Under the pieces are notes generated by a model. That model ran no database searches, was not told the origin of the DNA, and saw nothing but the letters and a program-made list of their open reading frames with translations. 64,000 nucleotides of DNA from Pseudoalteromonas sp. Z1A8. Lineage in GTDB: Bacteria; Pseudomonadota; Gammaproteobacteria; Enterobacterales; Alteromonadaceae. The position numbers and the translations under genes were made by a program. The stretch is from contig NZ_WTLB01000011.1 in NCBI RefSeq assembly GCF_011378855.1, forward strand, positions 1 to 64,000, read 5' to 3'. Within the stretch, counting starts at the first letter, position 1; each line of letters begins with the position of its first letter. Positions 8,428 through 17,110 of the stretch are shown here, piece by piece.

Positions 8428-9876
8428 TTACTTCAGAGGTAACGTTAATATAAATGTTAGCGTATTGTTCTCGGTATTACTGGCCGTAATAGTAAAGCCA
8501 TTTAAGTTGCATAAGCTCTGCACAATAGATAACCCTAAACCGTGGCGCTGGTTATTAGTTCTAGATGAATCTAGCTGATAGAGCGGGTCAAAAATAGCGG
8601 TTAGCTGTTCATTACTTAATGGTTGATTTACTTTGTTGCTAACAGAAATGGTCATGTTTGTGTTGTTATTTACCGCAGTTAATTTAATTGGCGCCTCAGG
8701 GAGTCCATAAAATAGTGCGTTATCGATTAAGTTACACAAAATGGTATTTAAACTAAATTCGTCAGCATTAAGTGTAAGTTCGTCACTTATCACATTATTT
8801 AAACGCGCTTTAATACTTGGGTGCTTAAAGGTCAACTCATCAACAATTTGATTTACTAAGTTATTTAGAATGATATTTTGTGCATTTAATTGCATTGTAC
8901 TGCTATTTGAGCGCTGCAATAATAATAGGTTGCTAACAATTGTTTTCATGCGCTGTGAAATATTAAGTACATCACTGGTATAGGTGTCGCTAATACGTTT
9001 ATCGTCTGGGTAGCGAATAGCCACTTCTGAAAGGCTTATTAGTTCAGCTATTGGGGTTTTTAGCTCATGTGCAATGTCGCTTGTTAGGCGTTTTTCATTA
9101 CTATAGAGTTGCTGATTAACGGTAATAAACTTATTTAGTTCATTACGTATGGGTTCTATTTCTTCTACTTTAAAGTCGCTTTCTATTGTTTGCGCAACAC
9201 CGGTAATATCGAGTAACTTAATTTGGTCGTTTAAATTGTGTAGCGGGTGCAGGCCTTTATTTACAATACGCGTCACTAAATAGCGCATACCAAACACACC
9301 AAGTACACAGGTTAAAATAAAGACCACATCAATAATAATAAGTACTTTATTAAGTTCCGCTGTCGGCGCAGCAATCGCAAGAGTCATGGTATTAAAAACA
9401 GCAGAATGAGTGGGATTTTTATCATCTTTTTGGGCTACAAAGTGACTTATAAGTGCGCGGCCATCACGCCCGTTAGGAAGCTCGTAATCTATAATTTTAG
9501 ATTCGTTTATCGGCATTTCTAAAAAAGGCAGGTTAGCATTTTTATAAAGTTCTAATGAGTCTGAGCGCTCAAACACATCACGGCCATGCCATAACTGGTA
9601 AAACTCCGTGGCATCGGCTGCTTCATACTCCGACATAAACTCACCAGCAAAATCAAATTCAACCACGTTGTTGTCATCTTCAACTAAGGTTTTTAAGTAG
9701 TTAGCTTTGTTAGTTAAAGACTGATTGAACTGATCTTCCACCCAAGTATCCACACTTAAATCAACGGTTAAAAATATGGTGAATAAAATCACCGAAAGTA
9801 CCGCGCTAATATTATTAACCAGTTTACGTTTTATTGAGTGACTTTTATTTTGTTGTTGCGACATAACCAAATCCAC
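8428..9876 (-). CDS. Sensor histidine kinase of a PmrB/QseC-type two-component system
   Basis: A 482-residue kinase with membrane helices at about residues 22-40 and 177-200 flanking a periplasmic region of some 135 residues rich in acidic residues. HisKA follows with His270 in SDIAHELKTPIAEL, then an ATPase domain with NLIDNALFYG and a terminal HGLGLSIVQSLC. Its start overlaps the 3' end of the response regulator gene by 32 bp; an ATG four codons later (9864) is a plausible alternative start. Given the linked eptA and the box at 14606, a PmrB-like role in sensing envelope or cation stress is the best guess; QseC-like is the alternative. Confidence 0.88.
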   Translation of the reverse strand: MDLVMSQQQNKSHSIKRKLVNNISAVLSVILFTIFLTVDLSVDTWVEDQFNQSLTNKANYLKTLVEDDNNVVEFDFAGEFMSEYEAADATEFYQLWHGRDVFERSDSLELYKNANLPFLEMPINESKIIDYELPNGRDGRALISHFVAQKDDKNPTHSAVFNTMTLAIAAPTAELNKVLIIIDVVFILTCVLGVFGMRYLVTRIVNKGLHPLHNLNDQIKLLDITGVAQTIESDFKVEEIEPIRNELNKFITVNQQLYSNEKRLTSDIAHELKTPIAELISLSEVAIRYPDDKRISDTYTSDVLNISQRMKTIVSNLLLLQRSNSSTMQLNAQNIILNNLVNQIVDELTFKHPSIKARLNNVISDELTLNADEFSLNTILCNLIDNALFYGLPEAPIKLTAVNNNTNMTISVSNKVNQPLSNEQLTAIFDPLYQLDSSRTNNQRHGLGLSIVQSLCNLNGFTITASNTENNTLTFILTLPLK

Positions 9877-10519
9877 GTTTGTTTTTTATAGGGAGCTCGC
9901 CATCAAACTGTCTTACTTTTTTTCGTATAGTAGATATGTGTGCTTCAAGCGCATTTTTAGAGAGCATATCGAACTGACCTACTACTGCTTCACTTATAAA
10001 CTCTAGTCCTAACACCCGCTCAGGAGTATTAAATAAGCATTCTATTATTTTATATTCATTACGCGTGAGCTCAATGGCATGTTGCTTGTAATGAAGCGTT
10101 TTAAGCGAGAGATCTAATACGCAGTCGCCTACGGTCAGTGTATTTTGTTGGTTTTGCAGTGAACCACGGCGAAGCAATGCAAGGACTCGAGCATGGAGTT
10201 CTTCAAACGAAAATGGCTTAGTTAAATAGTCGTCAGCGCCTTTCATAAGGCCGTTAATTTTATCTTGAGGTTCACTTCGTGCAGATAAAATAAGCACACG
10301 GCTTTGGCTATTACTGCTACGTAGTGCTTGTAAAATACTCATGCCATCAACACTCGGCAGCATTAAATCAAGTACCAGGAGGTCGTAGTTTCCAGTCAGT
10401 GCCATGCTTAAACCTTCTGAGCCATCACCGGTTTCATCTACGGTAAAGCCAAGGTTGCTAAGGCCAACTTGCAAGCTGCGTCTTAGTGCTTCGGAGTCTT
10501 CAATAACGAGGATTTTCAT
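9845..10519 (-). CDS. OmpR-family response regulator, PmrA/QseB-like
   Basis: A 224-residue regulator: receiver domain with acidic pocket Glu7-Asp8, phosphoacceptor Asp51 and Lys101, then a winged-helix DNA-binding domain ending in KNKRGFGYVA. Length and architecture match PmrA (BasR) and QseB. It lies between the LtaS/OpgB-like gene and its kinase. A direct repeat of exact PmrA-box form sits upstream of eptA at the head of the cluster, making this regulator the likely binder; that link is inferred. A hairpin with a T tract at 10532-10563 separates it from the upstream gene, so its expression may be set partly independently. Confidence 0.88.
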   Translation of the reverse strand: MKILVIEDSEALRRSLQVGLSNLGFTVDETGDGSEGLSMALTGNYDLLVLDLMLPSVDGMSILQALRSSNSQSRVLILSARSEPQDKINGLMKGADDYLTKPFSFEELHARVLALLRRGSLQNQQNTLTVGDCVLDLSLKTLHYKQHAIELTRNEYKIIECLFNTPERVLGLEFISEAVVGQFDMLSKNALEAHISTIRKKVRQFDGELPIKNKRGFGYVATTK

Positions 10520-10531
10520 GTTTACTCGGTT

Positions 10532-10563
10532 TATAAAAATAGCCTTGTTACTTTAACAAGGCT
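10532..10563 (-). terminator. Hairpin with T tract between transferase and regulator genes
   Basis: A perfect 10-bp stem AGCCTTGTTA/TAACAAGGCT (10541-10550 and 10554-10563) with a 3-nt loop is followed on the minus strand by ATTTTTAT. It looks like a terminator that may uncouple eptA-dgkA-transferase from the two-component genes or allow partial read-through. Confidence 0.65.
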
Positions 10564-10582
10564 TTATTATCAAGTCACTTGG

Positions 10583-12532
10583 TTAATGATACCAACCGTT
10601 TGTATAAGCTAAGTTACCTAAGTTCGCGTGGGCGAGAGCTTTTTTAATCAGTTGCTCATCGTTTTCACATGGTACAAGCTGATTATTACTATACGTATAG
10701 GTGGTTGCTGGTTTTTGTGGTTGCAACACCACCACTTTATTACCGTGCATATAGGCAAAGTTTTTGTCGTATTGCATCATGGCGCGTTGTTTATTGTTGC
10801 TAATTGGCTTTGATAAATCATGGCCTATCATAGGGTGCTTGCCACTTGCACCAATTAAAGACAGTAAAGTCACGGGAATATCGAGTTGGCTGGCTAGCTG
10901 GTCATCGCGTTTATGGGGAATGCCTTTACCAAAAATAACGGCCGGGATTTTAAAGTGATCAACAGGAACTAAGCTCGAGCCCGATACGCGTGAATCGTGA
11001 TCTGCAATAACTATAAATACAGTGTCGTCCCAGTAGCTCGATTTTTTAGCTTTTTCGATAAACTTACCTAGTGCGTAATCGGCATACTTTGCAGCATTAT
11101 TTCGGGTTTGCTTTTGCTTGTCGTACAGCGTTATTTTATCGTCAGGAAAGTCATATGGGCTGTGATTAGAGCTTGAAAATATAAGGCTCAAAAATGGTTT
11201 ATTCTGTTGTTTAAGTTTAGTGAGTTCGAGATCTGCTTGGTCGTATAAGTCTTCGTCTGATGCGCCCCACGAGCCATTAAAATCTATTTTATTAAAGTTA
11301 TTAGTATCTACAATATCTTTAAAGCCATTACCTAAAAAGAAGCTGCGCATGTTATCAAAGTGGCTTTCGCCACCATAAATAAATTGTGTGTTGTAATTTT
11401 TCTTCGCTAAAAAGTCAGCAATAGTAAAAAAGTCACGTTGTGATTTATCAAGCTTAACAACCGCACGCGATGGTGTGGGTGTAAATCCTGTAATTACCGC
11501 CTCAATTCCACGTACCGAGCGTGTGCCTGTTGCATATAAATTATCAAATCCCCAGCCTTGTTTATAAAGGGCGTCGATATTAGGTGTAAGCGGTAAACCG
11601 CCCAGTGTGCCTACGTAACGAGCGCCTAAACTTTCTTGTAAAATAATGACTAGGTTTTTTGGCTTACCTGTATTGCTTGCTTCATGGAACGTATTTGTTG
11701 GGGCAGCTGAGTCGCTAAATTTGGCCTGCGTATTTTGCATGTTACTGCGTACAATACTAAGCAATTCATCGGTAGGCATTTTGCCATAATACTCTTGGCT
11801 TGATTGCTCGTTAGAGAGTTGTTTTACCGCAAACGCGACGCTATAAAGTGAGTTAAGGGTTAAATCGTTAAGTAAGTGATCAGTAGAGAACGAGACCATA
11901 GCGGGGTTTAGCGGCCTGTGCCCTAATGAATTACGCGCGCCTAAAATAGTTAAGCACACTAAAACAAGCGCTAAAATTGATTGGTTTAGTCTCGTTAGTG
12001 ATGACTTGCTTTGCCATTGATTGCTAAATACTTTACTTGCAAATTTACAGCTTAAAATAAGTGCTATAAAAGCAATAAGTACCTCTAACTTATAGCCCGA
12101 AAAAATCATTTTTGAGACTTCTTTAGGGTAAATTAAATACTCTATAAATAAGCGGTTAGGGCGTAAATCGTATTCGTTTATAAATGTAGGTGTAATCACT
12201 TCAAAAAAAACAAGTAAAGCCGACATAGCCACTAAGTAAATTTTAATTAGGCCGCGTACTTTATTTTGCCACCCTATGCTTTGCATAACTAAAGTCAGTA
12301 GTAATGCGGGCATAATAATGTAGCTTAAAGTGGCTATATCTACCCTTAAGCCGCCTATAAATATAGACAACCACGCATGCGATCCAAATACACGCTCACC
12401 TTGCCAAACACTCAAACCAAAGCGGGCAAGTGTTAAAAAACTCAGTGCCAAAATAGTAAATACAACAAAAATCCATACAGGGCCAAGTGCTTGCTTGACT
12501 GTAAAATTATTACTTTTAAGTGTTAAGCCCAT
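10583..12532 (-). CDS. LtaS/OpgB-like phosphoglycerol transferase (sulfatase fold)
   Basis: About 649 residues from the chosen ATG. Several N-terminal membrane helices (first about 200 residues) are followed by a periplasmic alkaline-phosphatase-superfamily domain. Visible motifs: the metal-binding LQESLGARYVG, the nucleophile Thr in ATGTRSVRGIEAV, the SSNHSPYDFP stretch and the metal site IADHDSRVSG. LtaS and OpgB move phosphoglycerol from phosphatidylglycerol to a polymer or glucan and release diacylglycerol. In a Gram-negative the acceptor is probably a periplasmic glucan or surface glycan, but this is inferred. The start used here (12532) follows GGTGGG and overlaps dgkA by 10 bp; a TTG at 12547 is an alternative. 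Confidence 0.85.
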   Translation of the reverse strand: MGLTLKSNNFTVKQALGPVWIFVVFTILALSFLTLARFGLSVWQGERVFGSHAWLSIFIGGLRVDIATLSYIIMPALLLTLVMQSIGWQNKVRGLIKIYLVAMSALLVFFEVITPTFINEYDLRPNRLFIEYLIYPKEVSKMIFSGYKLEVLIAFIALILSCKFASKVFSNQWQSKSSLTRLNQSILALVLVCLTILGARNSLGHRPLNPAMVSFSTDHLLNDLTLNSLYSVAFAVKQLSNEQSSQEYYGKMPTDELLSIVRSNMQNTQAKFSDSAAPTNTFHEASNTGKPKNLVIILQESLGARYVGTLGGLPLTPNIDALYKQGWGFDNLYATGTRSVRGIEAVITGFTPTPSRAVVKLDKSQRDFFTIADFLAKKNYNTQFIYGGESHFDNMRSFFLGNGFKDIVDTNNFNKIDFNGSWGASDEDLYDQADLELTKLKQQNKPFLSLIFSSSNHSPYDFPDDKITLYDKQKQTRNNAAKYADYALGKFIEKAKKSSYWDDTVFIVIADHDSRVSGSSLVPVDHFKIPAVIFGKGIPHKRDDQLASQLDIPVTLLSLIGASGKHPMIGHDLSKPISNNKQRAMMQYDKNFAYMHGNKVVVLQPQKPATTYTYSNNQLVPCENDEQLIKKALAHANLGNLAYTNGWYH

Positions 12533-12894
12533 AATACAGCCCACCAAATAAGAGCAGTAATTAGCATGGCTATAAACACACTGGCTGAGGCAATATCTTT
12601 AGCGAGACCCGAAAGCTCATGGTATTCGCTGCCAATTCTATCAACTACAACCTCAACGGCTGTATTTACCAATTCAGCAAACAAAACAAAAAGCAGGCTG
12701 GCTATCAGTAATAACTTGTCGCTTAATACAATTTTTTGTAGCCACACAAACACACCTAGTAACGAAAATAGTACTAGCTCTTGTTGAAACGCGGCTTCAA
12801 ATCGGCTCATCCATTTTAAGCCGTTAAAAGAATGACTTAAGGTAAAAATAAGGCGCATTAAGCCTTGGCGTTTTATAACGGTTTTATTACTCAT
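12523..12894 (-). CDS. dgkA: Diacylglycerol kinase (DgkA)
   Basis: A 123-residue inner-membrane enzyme that phosphorylates diacylglycerol to phosphatidic acid so that it re-enters phospholipid synthesis. It shows the family pattern: E-A-A-F-x-x-E in the N-terminal amphipathic part and N-T-A-V-E-x-V-V-D-R-I-G-S-E-x-H-x-L-S-G-L-A-K-D in the second helix, with three membrane helices. It overlaps eptA by 4 bp upstream and the LtaS/OpgB-like gene downstream. Both neighbours encode enzymes that generate diacylglycerol, which explains the placement. Confidence 0.95.
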   Translation of the reverse strand: MSNKTVIKRQGLMRLIFTLSHSFNGLKWMSRFEAAFQQELVLFSLLGVFVWLQKIVLSDKLLLIASLLFVLFAELVNTAVEVVVDRIGSEYHELSGLAKDIASASVFIAMLITALIWWAVLWA

Positions 12895-14561
12895 AGTTGT
12901 ATTTCGCTTGGTGTTGTTTGGCAGCTAGCAAGTAAATCGAGCGATGCCTGATACGTTTTGCTTTTAATGCCAATTAAATTTAAAAGGGTGTGAAAAATAT
13001 TGTTGTGTGAGCGTGCAGCAGTGGTGTCTAAATTAGCTAAGCAGGTATTGGTAATACGCTGATTATGCTCATCAGCCCACATATAAAGGGGGACGTGTGT
13101 TTGTGTGCTAGGTGCAAAGCTATACGGAAAACCATGTAAATACGCACCGGCTTCGCCAAGTGATTCACCATGATCGGAGACATATAAAAATTGCTTATCT
13201 ATGTTGTTTGGCAGCATTTTTAATTGATCAATTACTTGGGCGTTAACAAAGTCGCTGTACGCAATTGTATTGTCGTAGGTATTAACTAATTCATCGAGAG
13301 AGCAGTTTTGAATGTCGCTTCTGTCGCACGTGGGCGTAAATTGCTTAAACTTTTCTGGGTAGCGCTTAAAGTAGGTTGGTCCGTGTGAGCCCATCATATG
13401 TAGGACGATAACGGTATTAGCTTGGCTTAAATTAGCGAGTTTGCGTTTAAGTGGAGCAATAAGTGCTTCATCAAAACAATATTTCCCATCGCAAAGCGCT
13501 GATGCAGCGGTTGAAATATCAATGTTAACAACACGGGTGCATACGTTTTTACAGCCGCTGTTGTTATCAACCCACAGTACGTCGCTGCCAGCTTGTTGTG
13601 CTAAGTCAACCAGGTTTTGTTGATTGTCGGCTGCTAATCGATCAAAGTTATCTTGTGTTTGCAGTGAAAACATACACGGCACAGACACTGCAGTAGCGGT
13701 GCCACAAGACGCCACATTATTAAAATACGTCACATTATGCTTTTGTGTATAAGGATTGGTGTTGCGCTTATAACCTTGATAAGCAAAGTTTTCTGCTCGT
13801 GCGGTTTCGCCAACAACCATAACGGTTACGCTGGTGATGTTAGGCGCAATTAAAGTGGGTGTTGTATCTATATTTTTAAACTTTATATTGGTGTACAGCA
13901 GTTGATCGCGCATATATTTATAACCGCTGGAGAGATACTGAAATGGGATAATTTCTTTTTTCAAAATGCGGTTATTACGGCCAGTAGCTGCATAGTCGGC
14001 GTAAAAGTTTACGACCACTAAAGCAATTAGTGAGCAGCACGCTACAATAAGTTTTATACGACTAATCGCTTCTTGATGGGGGCGAGTAAAGTGTATTTTT
14101 ACTTTGCTTAATATAAAAACAGGTAGCGCACAAAATAGCAGTAAAAAGCCTATGAGCTGTGGATTTAAATAGCTCAGCGCTTCGCTTGAATCCGTTTCGA
14201 ATGTGTTTTGAATCATTGAATAGTCAAACACGACGCCGTAATTTAATGAGCCGTAAAGCACGGCACTCGAAATTATCAGTAAAAGGTAATTAAGTGGCTT
14301 TAGTAACCACCTAACCGACACTATCGAAAAGAAAATAATTAAAAGGCATAGCAAAAGCAGAGGCACTGAAAGTAAAAACAGCCACGAAAAAGAAGCAAGG
14401 GAGGTGATGGCACTAAACGAACCTTGAATAAAAGGAATGTTTATAACTAAGCAGTAATAACAGGCAATCATCACTACAAAGGCGTTTGCACTACAGTGAA
14501 TGTAAAACCGTTTACTACGATTTGGCTTTTTTTGTGTTGGTGTTTGGCTAGTTACGTTCAT
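12891..14561 (-). CDS. eptA: Phosphoethanolamine transferase, EptA family
   Basis: A 556-residue inner-membrane enzyme with about five N-terminal helices and a periplasmic sulfatase-fold domain. EptA transfers phosphoethanolamine from phosphatidylethanolamine to lipid A, lowering surface negative charge and giving resistance to cationic peptides. Visible motifs: nucleophile Thr in VVGETARAENF, paired cysteines (ASCGTATAVSVPCMFS and the SGCKNVC segment), HMMGSHGPTYF and the metal site YVSDHGESLGE. It is the first gene of the cluster, with a PmrA-box-like repeat 45-61 bp upstream. Some EptA-family enzymes are the chromosomal relatives of MCR proteins; whether this one confers polymyxin resistance cannot be read from sequence. 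Confidence 0.93.
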   Translation of the reverse strand: MNVTSQTPTQKKPNRSKRFYIHCSANAFVVMIACYYCLVINIPFIQGSFSAITSLASFSWLFLLSVPLLLLCLLIIFFSIVSVRWLLKPLNYLLLIISSAVLYGSLNYGVVFDYSMIQNTFETDSSEALSYLNPQLIGFLLLFCALPVFILSKVKIHFTRPHQEAISRIKLIVACCSLIALVVVNFYADYAATGRNNRILKKEIIPFQYLSSGYKYMRDQLLYTNIKFKNIDTTPTLIAPNITSVTVMVVGETARAENFAYQGYKRNTNPYTQKHNVTYFNNVASCGTATAVSVPCMFSLQTQDNFDRLAADNQQNLVDLAQQAGSDVLWVDNNSGCKNVCTRVVNIDISTAASALCDGKYCFDEALIAPLKRKLANLSQANTVIVLHMMGSHGPTYFKRYPEKFKQFTPTCDRSDIQNCSLDELVNTYDNTIAYSDFVNAQVIDQLKMLPNNIDKQFLYVSDHGESLGEAGAYLHGFPYSFAPSTQTHVPLYMWADEHNQRITNTCLANLDTTAARSHNNIFHTLLNLIGIKSKTYQASLDLLASCQTTPSEIQL

Positions 14562-14605
14562 ATTTAGGCTCGTTTAAAATAACAACGCCATGCTATGTAA
14601 CAACA

Positions 14606-14622
14606 CTTAAGAGTCGCTTAAG
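14606..14622 (-). promoter_or_regulatory. PmrA-box-like direct repeat upstream of eptA
   Basis: CTTAAG at 14606-14611 and again at 14617-14622, 5 bp apart, exactly fit the enterobacterial PmrA box form YTTAAK-N5-YTTAAK. Read on the minus strand, the second half-site is followed after 6 bp by TACATA, a plausible -10 element, placing the box over the -35 region. The start codon of eptA is 45 bp downstream. The rest of 14562-14827 shows nothing else I can assign. Confidence 0.7.
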
Positions 14623-14827
14623 AGAACCTACGCATTACCTGAAGGTGATAAATAATTTTATTTATCAAAATATTCTTAAAAATTAATCAAACCTTAAATA
14701 AGGTATATAAGAATAGTGAATTTCTGAGAATAAAATTAGAGCATAAAAAAACCACTACCAGCTTGTATAATGAATTTTAAAACCTGATAAATTGCCTTTT
14801 AGTCTTTTTGTTAGATTAACTTTGGTG

Positions 14828-14856
14828 TTGACTTAAAGGGCCTAGCGCGGTACTAA
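14828..14856 (+). promoter_or_regulatory. Promoter of the ilv operon
   Basis: TTGACT at 14828-14833 and TACTAA at 14851-14856 are separated by 17 bp. Transcription would begin near 14863, about 55 bp before the leader peptide start. Confidence 0.65.
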
Positions 14857-14917
14857 TATAAAAAGAGAGCGAAGGAATAACCTTCGCGATAATTGAACAA
14901 AATTTGGTATTAATTAC

Positions 14918-14986
14918 ATGCTTACAAATGCACTTAACCTAGTCCTGATTATTATCGTGGTGATTATTCCCGCGAGGGCTTCGTAG
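14918..14986 (+). CDS. ilvL: ilv operon leader peptide
   Basis: A 22-codon reading frame from ATG 14918 to TAG 14986. After MLTNALNL, the middle is almost all branched-chain residues, with Val-Leu-Ile-Ile-Ile-Val-Val-Ile-Ile at codons 9-17, then PARAS. This is the classic composition for attenuation by charged Leu, Val and Ile tRNA. GAGGGCTT near its end (14974-14981) can pair with AAGCCCTC (15012-15019) in the terminator arm, offering a competing antiterminator when the ribosome stalls at the Ile/Val codons. The ribosome site is weak by eye. Confidence 0.88.
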   Translation: MLTNALNLVLIIIVVIIPARAS

Positions 14987-15010
14987 TGCTTTAAAAACTT
15001 AAGCATTAAA

Positions 15011-15051
15011 AAAGCCCTCCGCACCTAACCGTTCGGAGGGCTTTTTAGTTT
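15011..15051 (+). terminator. Attenuator terminator of the ilv operon
   Basis: A perfect 11-bp stem AAAGCCCTCCG (15011-15021) with CGGAGGGCTTT (15034-15044), followed by a T-rich tail, lies between the leader peptide and ilvG. The left arm is also complementary to the end of the leader coding region, giving mutually exclusive structures. Confidence 0.9.
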
Positions 15052-15115
15052 TAAGCCTAAAGTTCTAAGCGTAAAAATGTAATTGGGTTGTCACTGAGGA
15101 ATGAGGGTTTTATTA

Positions 15116-16765
15116 ATGACAGGCGCAGAACTAACAATCGACTTATTGGCCAAACACGGCGTAAATGAAGTATTTGGCTACCCAGGCGGAGCTATTATGC
15201 CAATTTACGATGCGCTGTATGGCGCGCCAGTCAAACACTACCTTACTCGTCATGAGCAAGGTGCAGGGTTTGCAGCTGTTGGTTATGCTCGCAGCACGCG
15301 TAAATTAGGTGTGTGTTTTGCAACATCGGGTCCAGGTGCAACTAACTTAATCACTGCCCTTGCTGATGCGATGATGGACTCAGTGCCATTATTGGCGATC
15401 ACCGGCCAAGTGCCTACTGCAGCCATTGGTTCAGATGCTTTCCAAGAAATAGATGTACTAGGTATGTCGCTTTCGTGTACTAAGCACAGCTACATGGTTG
15501 AACGAGCTGAAGACTTAGCAGAGATATTACAAGAAGCGATTCATTTAGCGCAAAGTGGCCGACCGGGTCCTGTACTTGTCGATATCCCAAAAGATATTCA
15601 AATGGCGCAAGTACCTTTTAAACCTTGGCTTGCAGCTGATGAATACTTACCACAATTAGATTTAAATCAAGTTGCTATTGCTAATCAATTACTTAGTGAA
15701 GCAAAACAGCCTGTAGCGTACGTAGGCGGTGGTGTACAAGCCGCTGATGCGCAAGACGAGCTAATGCAGTTTTTAAATAAAACGCAAATGCCGGCTGTAT
15801 CAACACTTAAAGCATTGGGTAGTGTACTACCAGATTACGAACACTACTTAGGTATGCTAGGTATGCATGGTACTCAAGCGGCTAATATTGCTGTGCAAGA
15901 ATGTGATGTGCTTGTATGTATAGGGGCGCGCTTTGATGACCGCGTAACGGGTAACTTAGCTAAATTTGCAGCTAAAGCCAAAGTAATCCATTTAGATATA
16001 GATGCCGCTGAAGTCGGTAAGCGAAAACCTGCTAAAGCCTCATTAATTGCTGATTTAAAAACCTCTTTACCAGCGCTTGAGTGCTTTGTAACACCAAAAG
16101 CCTGGTGTGACACAAATAAAGAAATGAATATTAAGCACGCGTGGCGTTACGACTACCCAGGTGAGAAGGTTTATGCACCTTATTTACTTAGTCAGCTTAG
16201 TGAGCGTATGCCAAAAACTGGCGTTGTGTGCTGTGATGTTGGCCAGCACCAAATGTGGGTCGCGCAGCATATGAAATTTAGCCATCCGAGTAATCATTTA
16301 AGTAGTGGTGGCGCAGGCACAATGGGCTTTGGTTTACCGGCTGCTATTGGCGCACAAGTAGCACGCCCAGATGACTTTGTAATTACCGTGTCGGGTGATG
16401 GCTCAATCATGATGAATATTCAAGAGCTTGCCACTATTCGCCGTAACAATTTACCAGTAAAAATACTAATATTAGATAACCAGCGTTTAGGTATGGTTCG
16501 CCAATGGCAAGAGCTGTTTTTTGAAGGGCGCTACTCTGAAACTAACCTTTCAGATAACCCTGACTTTGTTCAACTAGCTGCAGTGTTTGGTATTCCTGGG
16601 CAAACAATTACCCACGCTAACCAAGTTGATGATGCTATTACAGCATTAGTTAACAGCAAAGGTCCGTACATAGTACATGCCTGTATTGATGATAAAGAAA
16701 ATGTTTGGCCACTTGTACCACCTGGGGCTGCTAACGACGAAATGATGACGGAGAAAGCAAAATGA
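15116..16765 (+). CDS. ilvG: Acetolactate synthase isozyme II, large subunit
   Basis: The TPP-dependent catalytic subunit that condenses pyruvate with pyruvate or 2-oxobutyrate in the first common step of Val/Leu/Ile synthesis. It begins MTGAELTIDLLAK, has the catalytic Glu in TRHEQGAGFAA, the FAD-domain region in the middle and the TPP motif GDGSIMMNIQELATI-RRNN in the C-terminal third. I chose ATG 15116 (549 residues), which has GAGG 9 bp upstream; ATG 15101 sits directly against its ribosome site and would add five residues. The gene is intact, unlike the frameshifted copy of E. coli K-12. It overlaps ilvM by 4 bp. Confidence 0.95.
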   Translation: MTGAELTIDLLAKHGVNEVFGYPGGAIMPIYDALYGAPVKHYLTRHEQGAGFAAVGYARSTRKLGVCFATSGPGATNLITALADAMMDSVPLLAITGQVPTAAIGSDAFQEIDVLGMSLSCTKHSYMVERAEDLAEILQEAIHLAQSGRPGPVLVDIPKDIQMAQVPFKPWLAADEYLPQLDLNQVAIANQLLSEAKQPVAYVGGGVQAADAQDELMQFLNKTQMPAVSTLKALGSVLPDYEHYLGMLGMHGTQAANIAVQECDVLVCIGARFDDRVTGNLAKFAAKAKVIHLDIDAAEVGKRKPAKASLIADLKTSLPALECFVTPKAWCDTNKEMNIKHAWRYDYPGEKVYAPYLLSQLSERMPKTGVVCCDVGQHQMWVAQHMKFSHPSNHLSSGGAGTMGFGLPAAIGAQVARPDDFVITVSGDGSIMMNIQELATIRRNNLPVKILILDNQRLGMVRQWQELFFEGRYSETNLSDNPDFVQLAAVFGIPGQTITHANQVDDAITALVNSKGPYIVHACIDDKENVWPLVPPGAANDEMMTEKAK

Positions 16766-17007
16766 AACATAGCCTAACTATTGCATTAAAAAGCCAAAGT
16801 ATAGCGGTAGAGCGCTTTTTACGAGTGGTGCGTCATCGTGGTTTTAACCTAACGCATTTTCAGCTCAATATAGATGATGGTTTATATAACGTAGCCATGA
16901 CGGTAGATAGTGATAAACCTATTCACCTATTAACTAGTCAGCTAAATAAGCTGGTGGATGTTAAAGAAGTCACTTTACAAAATTTACAGCACCAACAGGC
17001 TGTGTAA
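16762..17007 (+). CDS. ilvM: Acetolactate synthase II, small regulatory subunit
   Basis: An 81-residue ACT-domain protein whose start overlaps the ilvG stop (ATGA). It contains the family's short ACT fold, beginning with L-x-I-x-x-x-x-x-x-x-A-V-E-R-F-L-R-V-V-R-H-R-G-F and ending V-D-V-K-E-V-T-L. The IlvM type is much shorter than IlvN or IlvH and makes the isozyme II holoenzyme, which is relatively insensitive to valine. The conserved pairing with ilvG supports the call. Confidence 0.92.
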   Translation: MKHSLTIALKSQSIAVERFLRVVRHRGFNLTHFQLNIDDGLYNVAMTVDSDKPIHLLTSQLNKLVDVKEVTLQNLQHQQAV

Positions 17008-17110
17008 TTACGAATAAAAAAATAATTTACGAGTAACTGAGTCACTCGGTTATTCACCAATTTTAGAATGAGGAATGCCCGCTTATATTGCGGCAAACAC
17101 TGAGGTAACT

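Noticed and set aside
10588..10600. ATACCAACC near the end of the LtaS/OpgB-like gene, resembling the repeat ends
   Set aside because: It encodes the last codons of the protein and has no inverted partner at a suitable distance.
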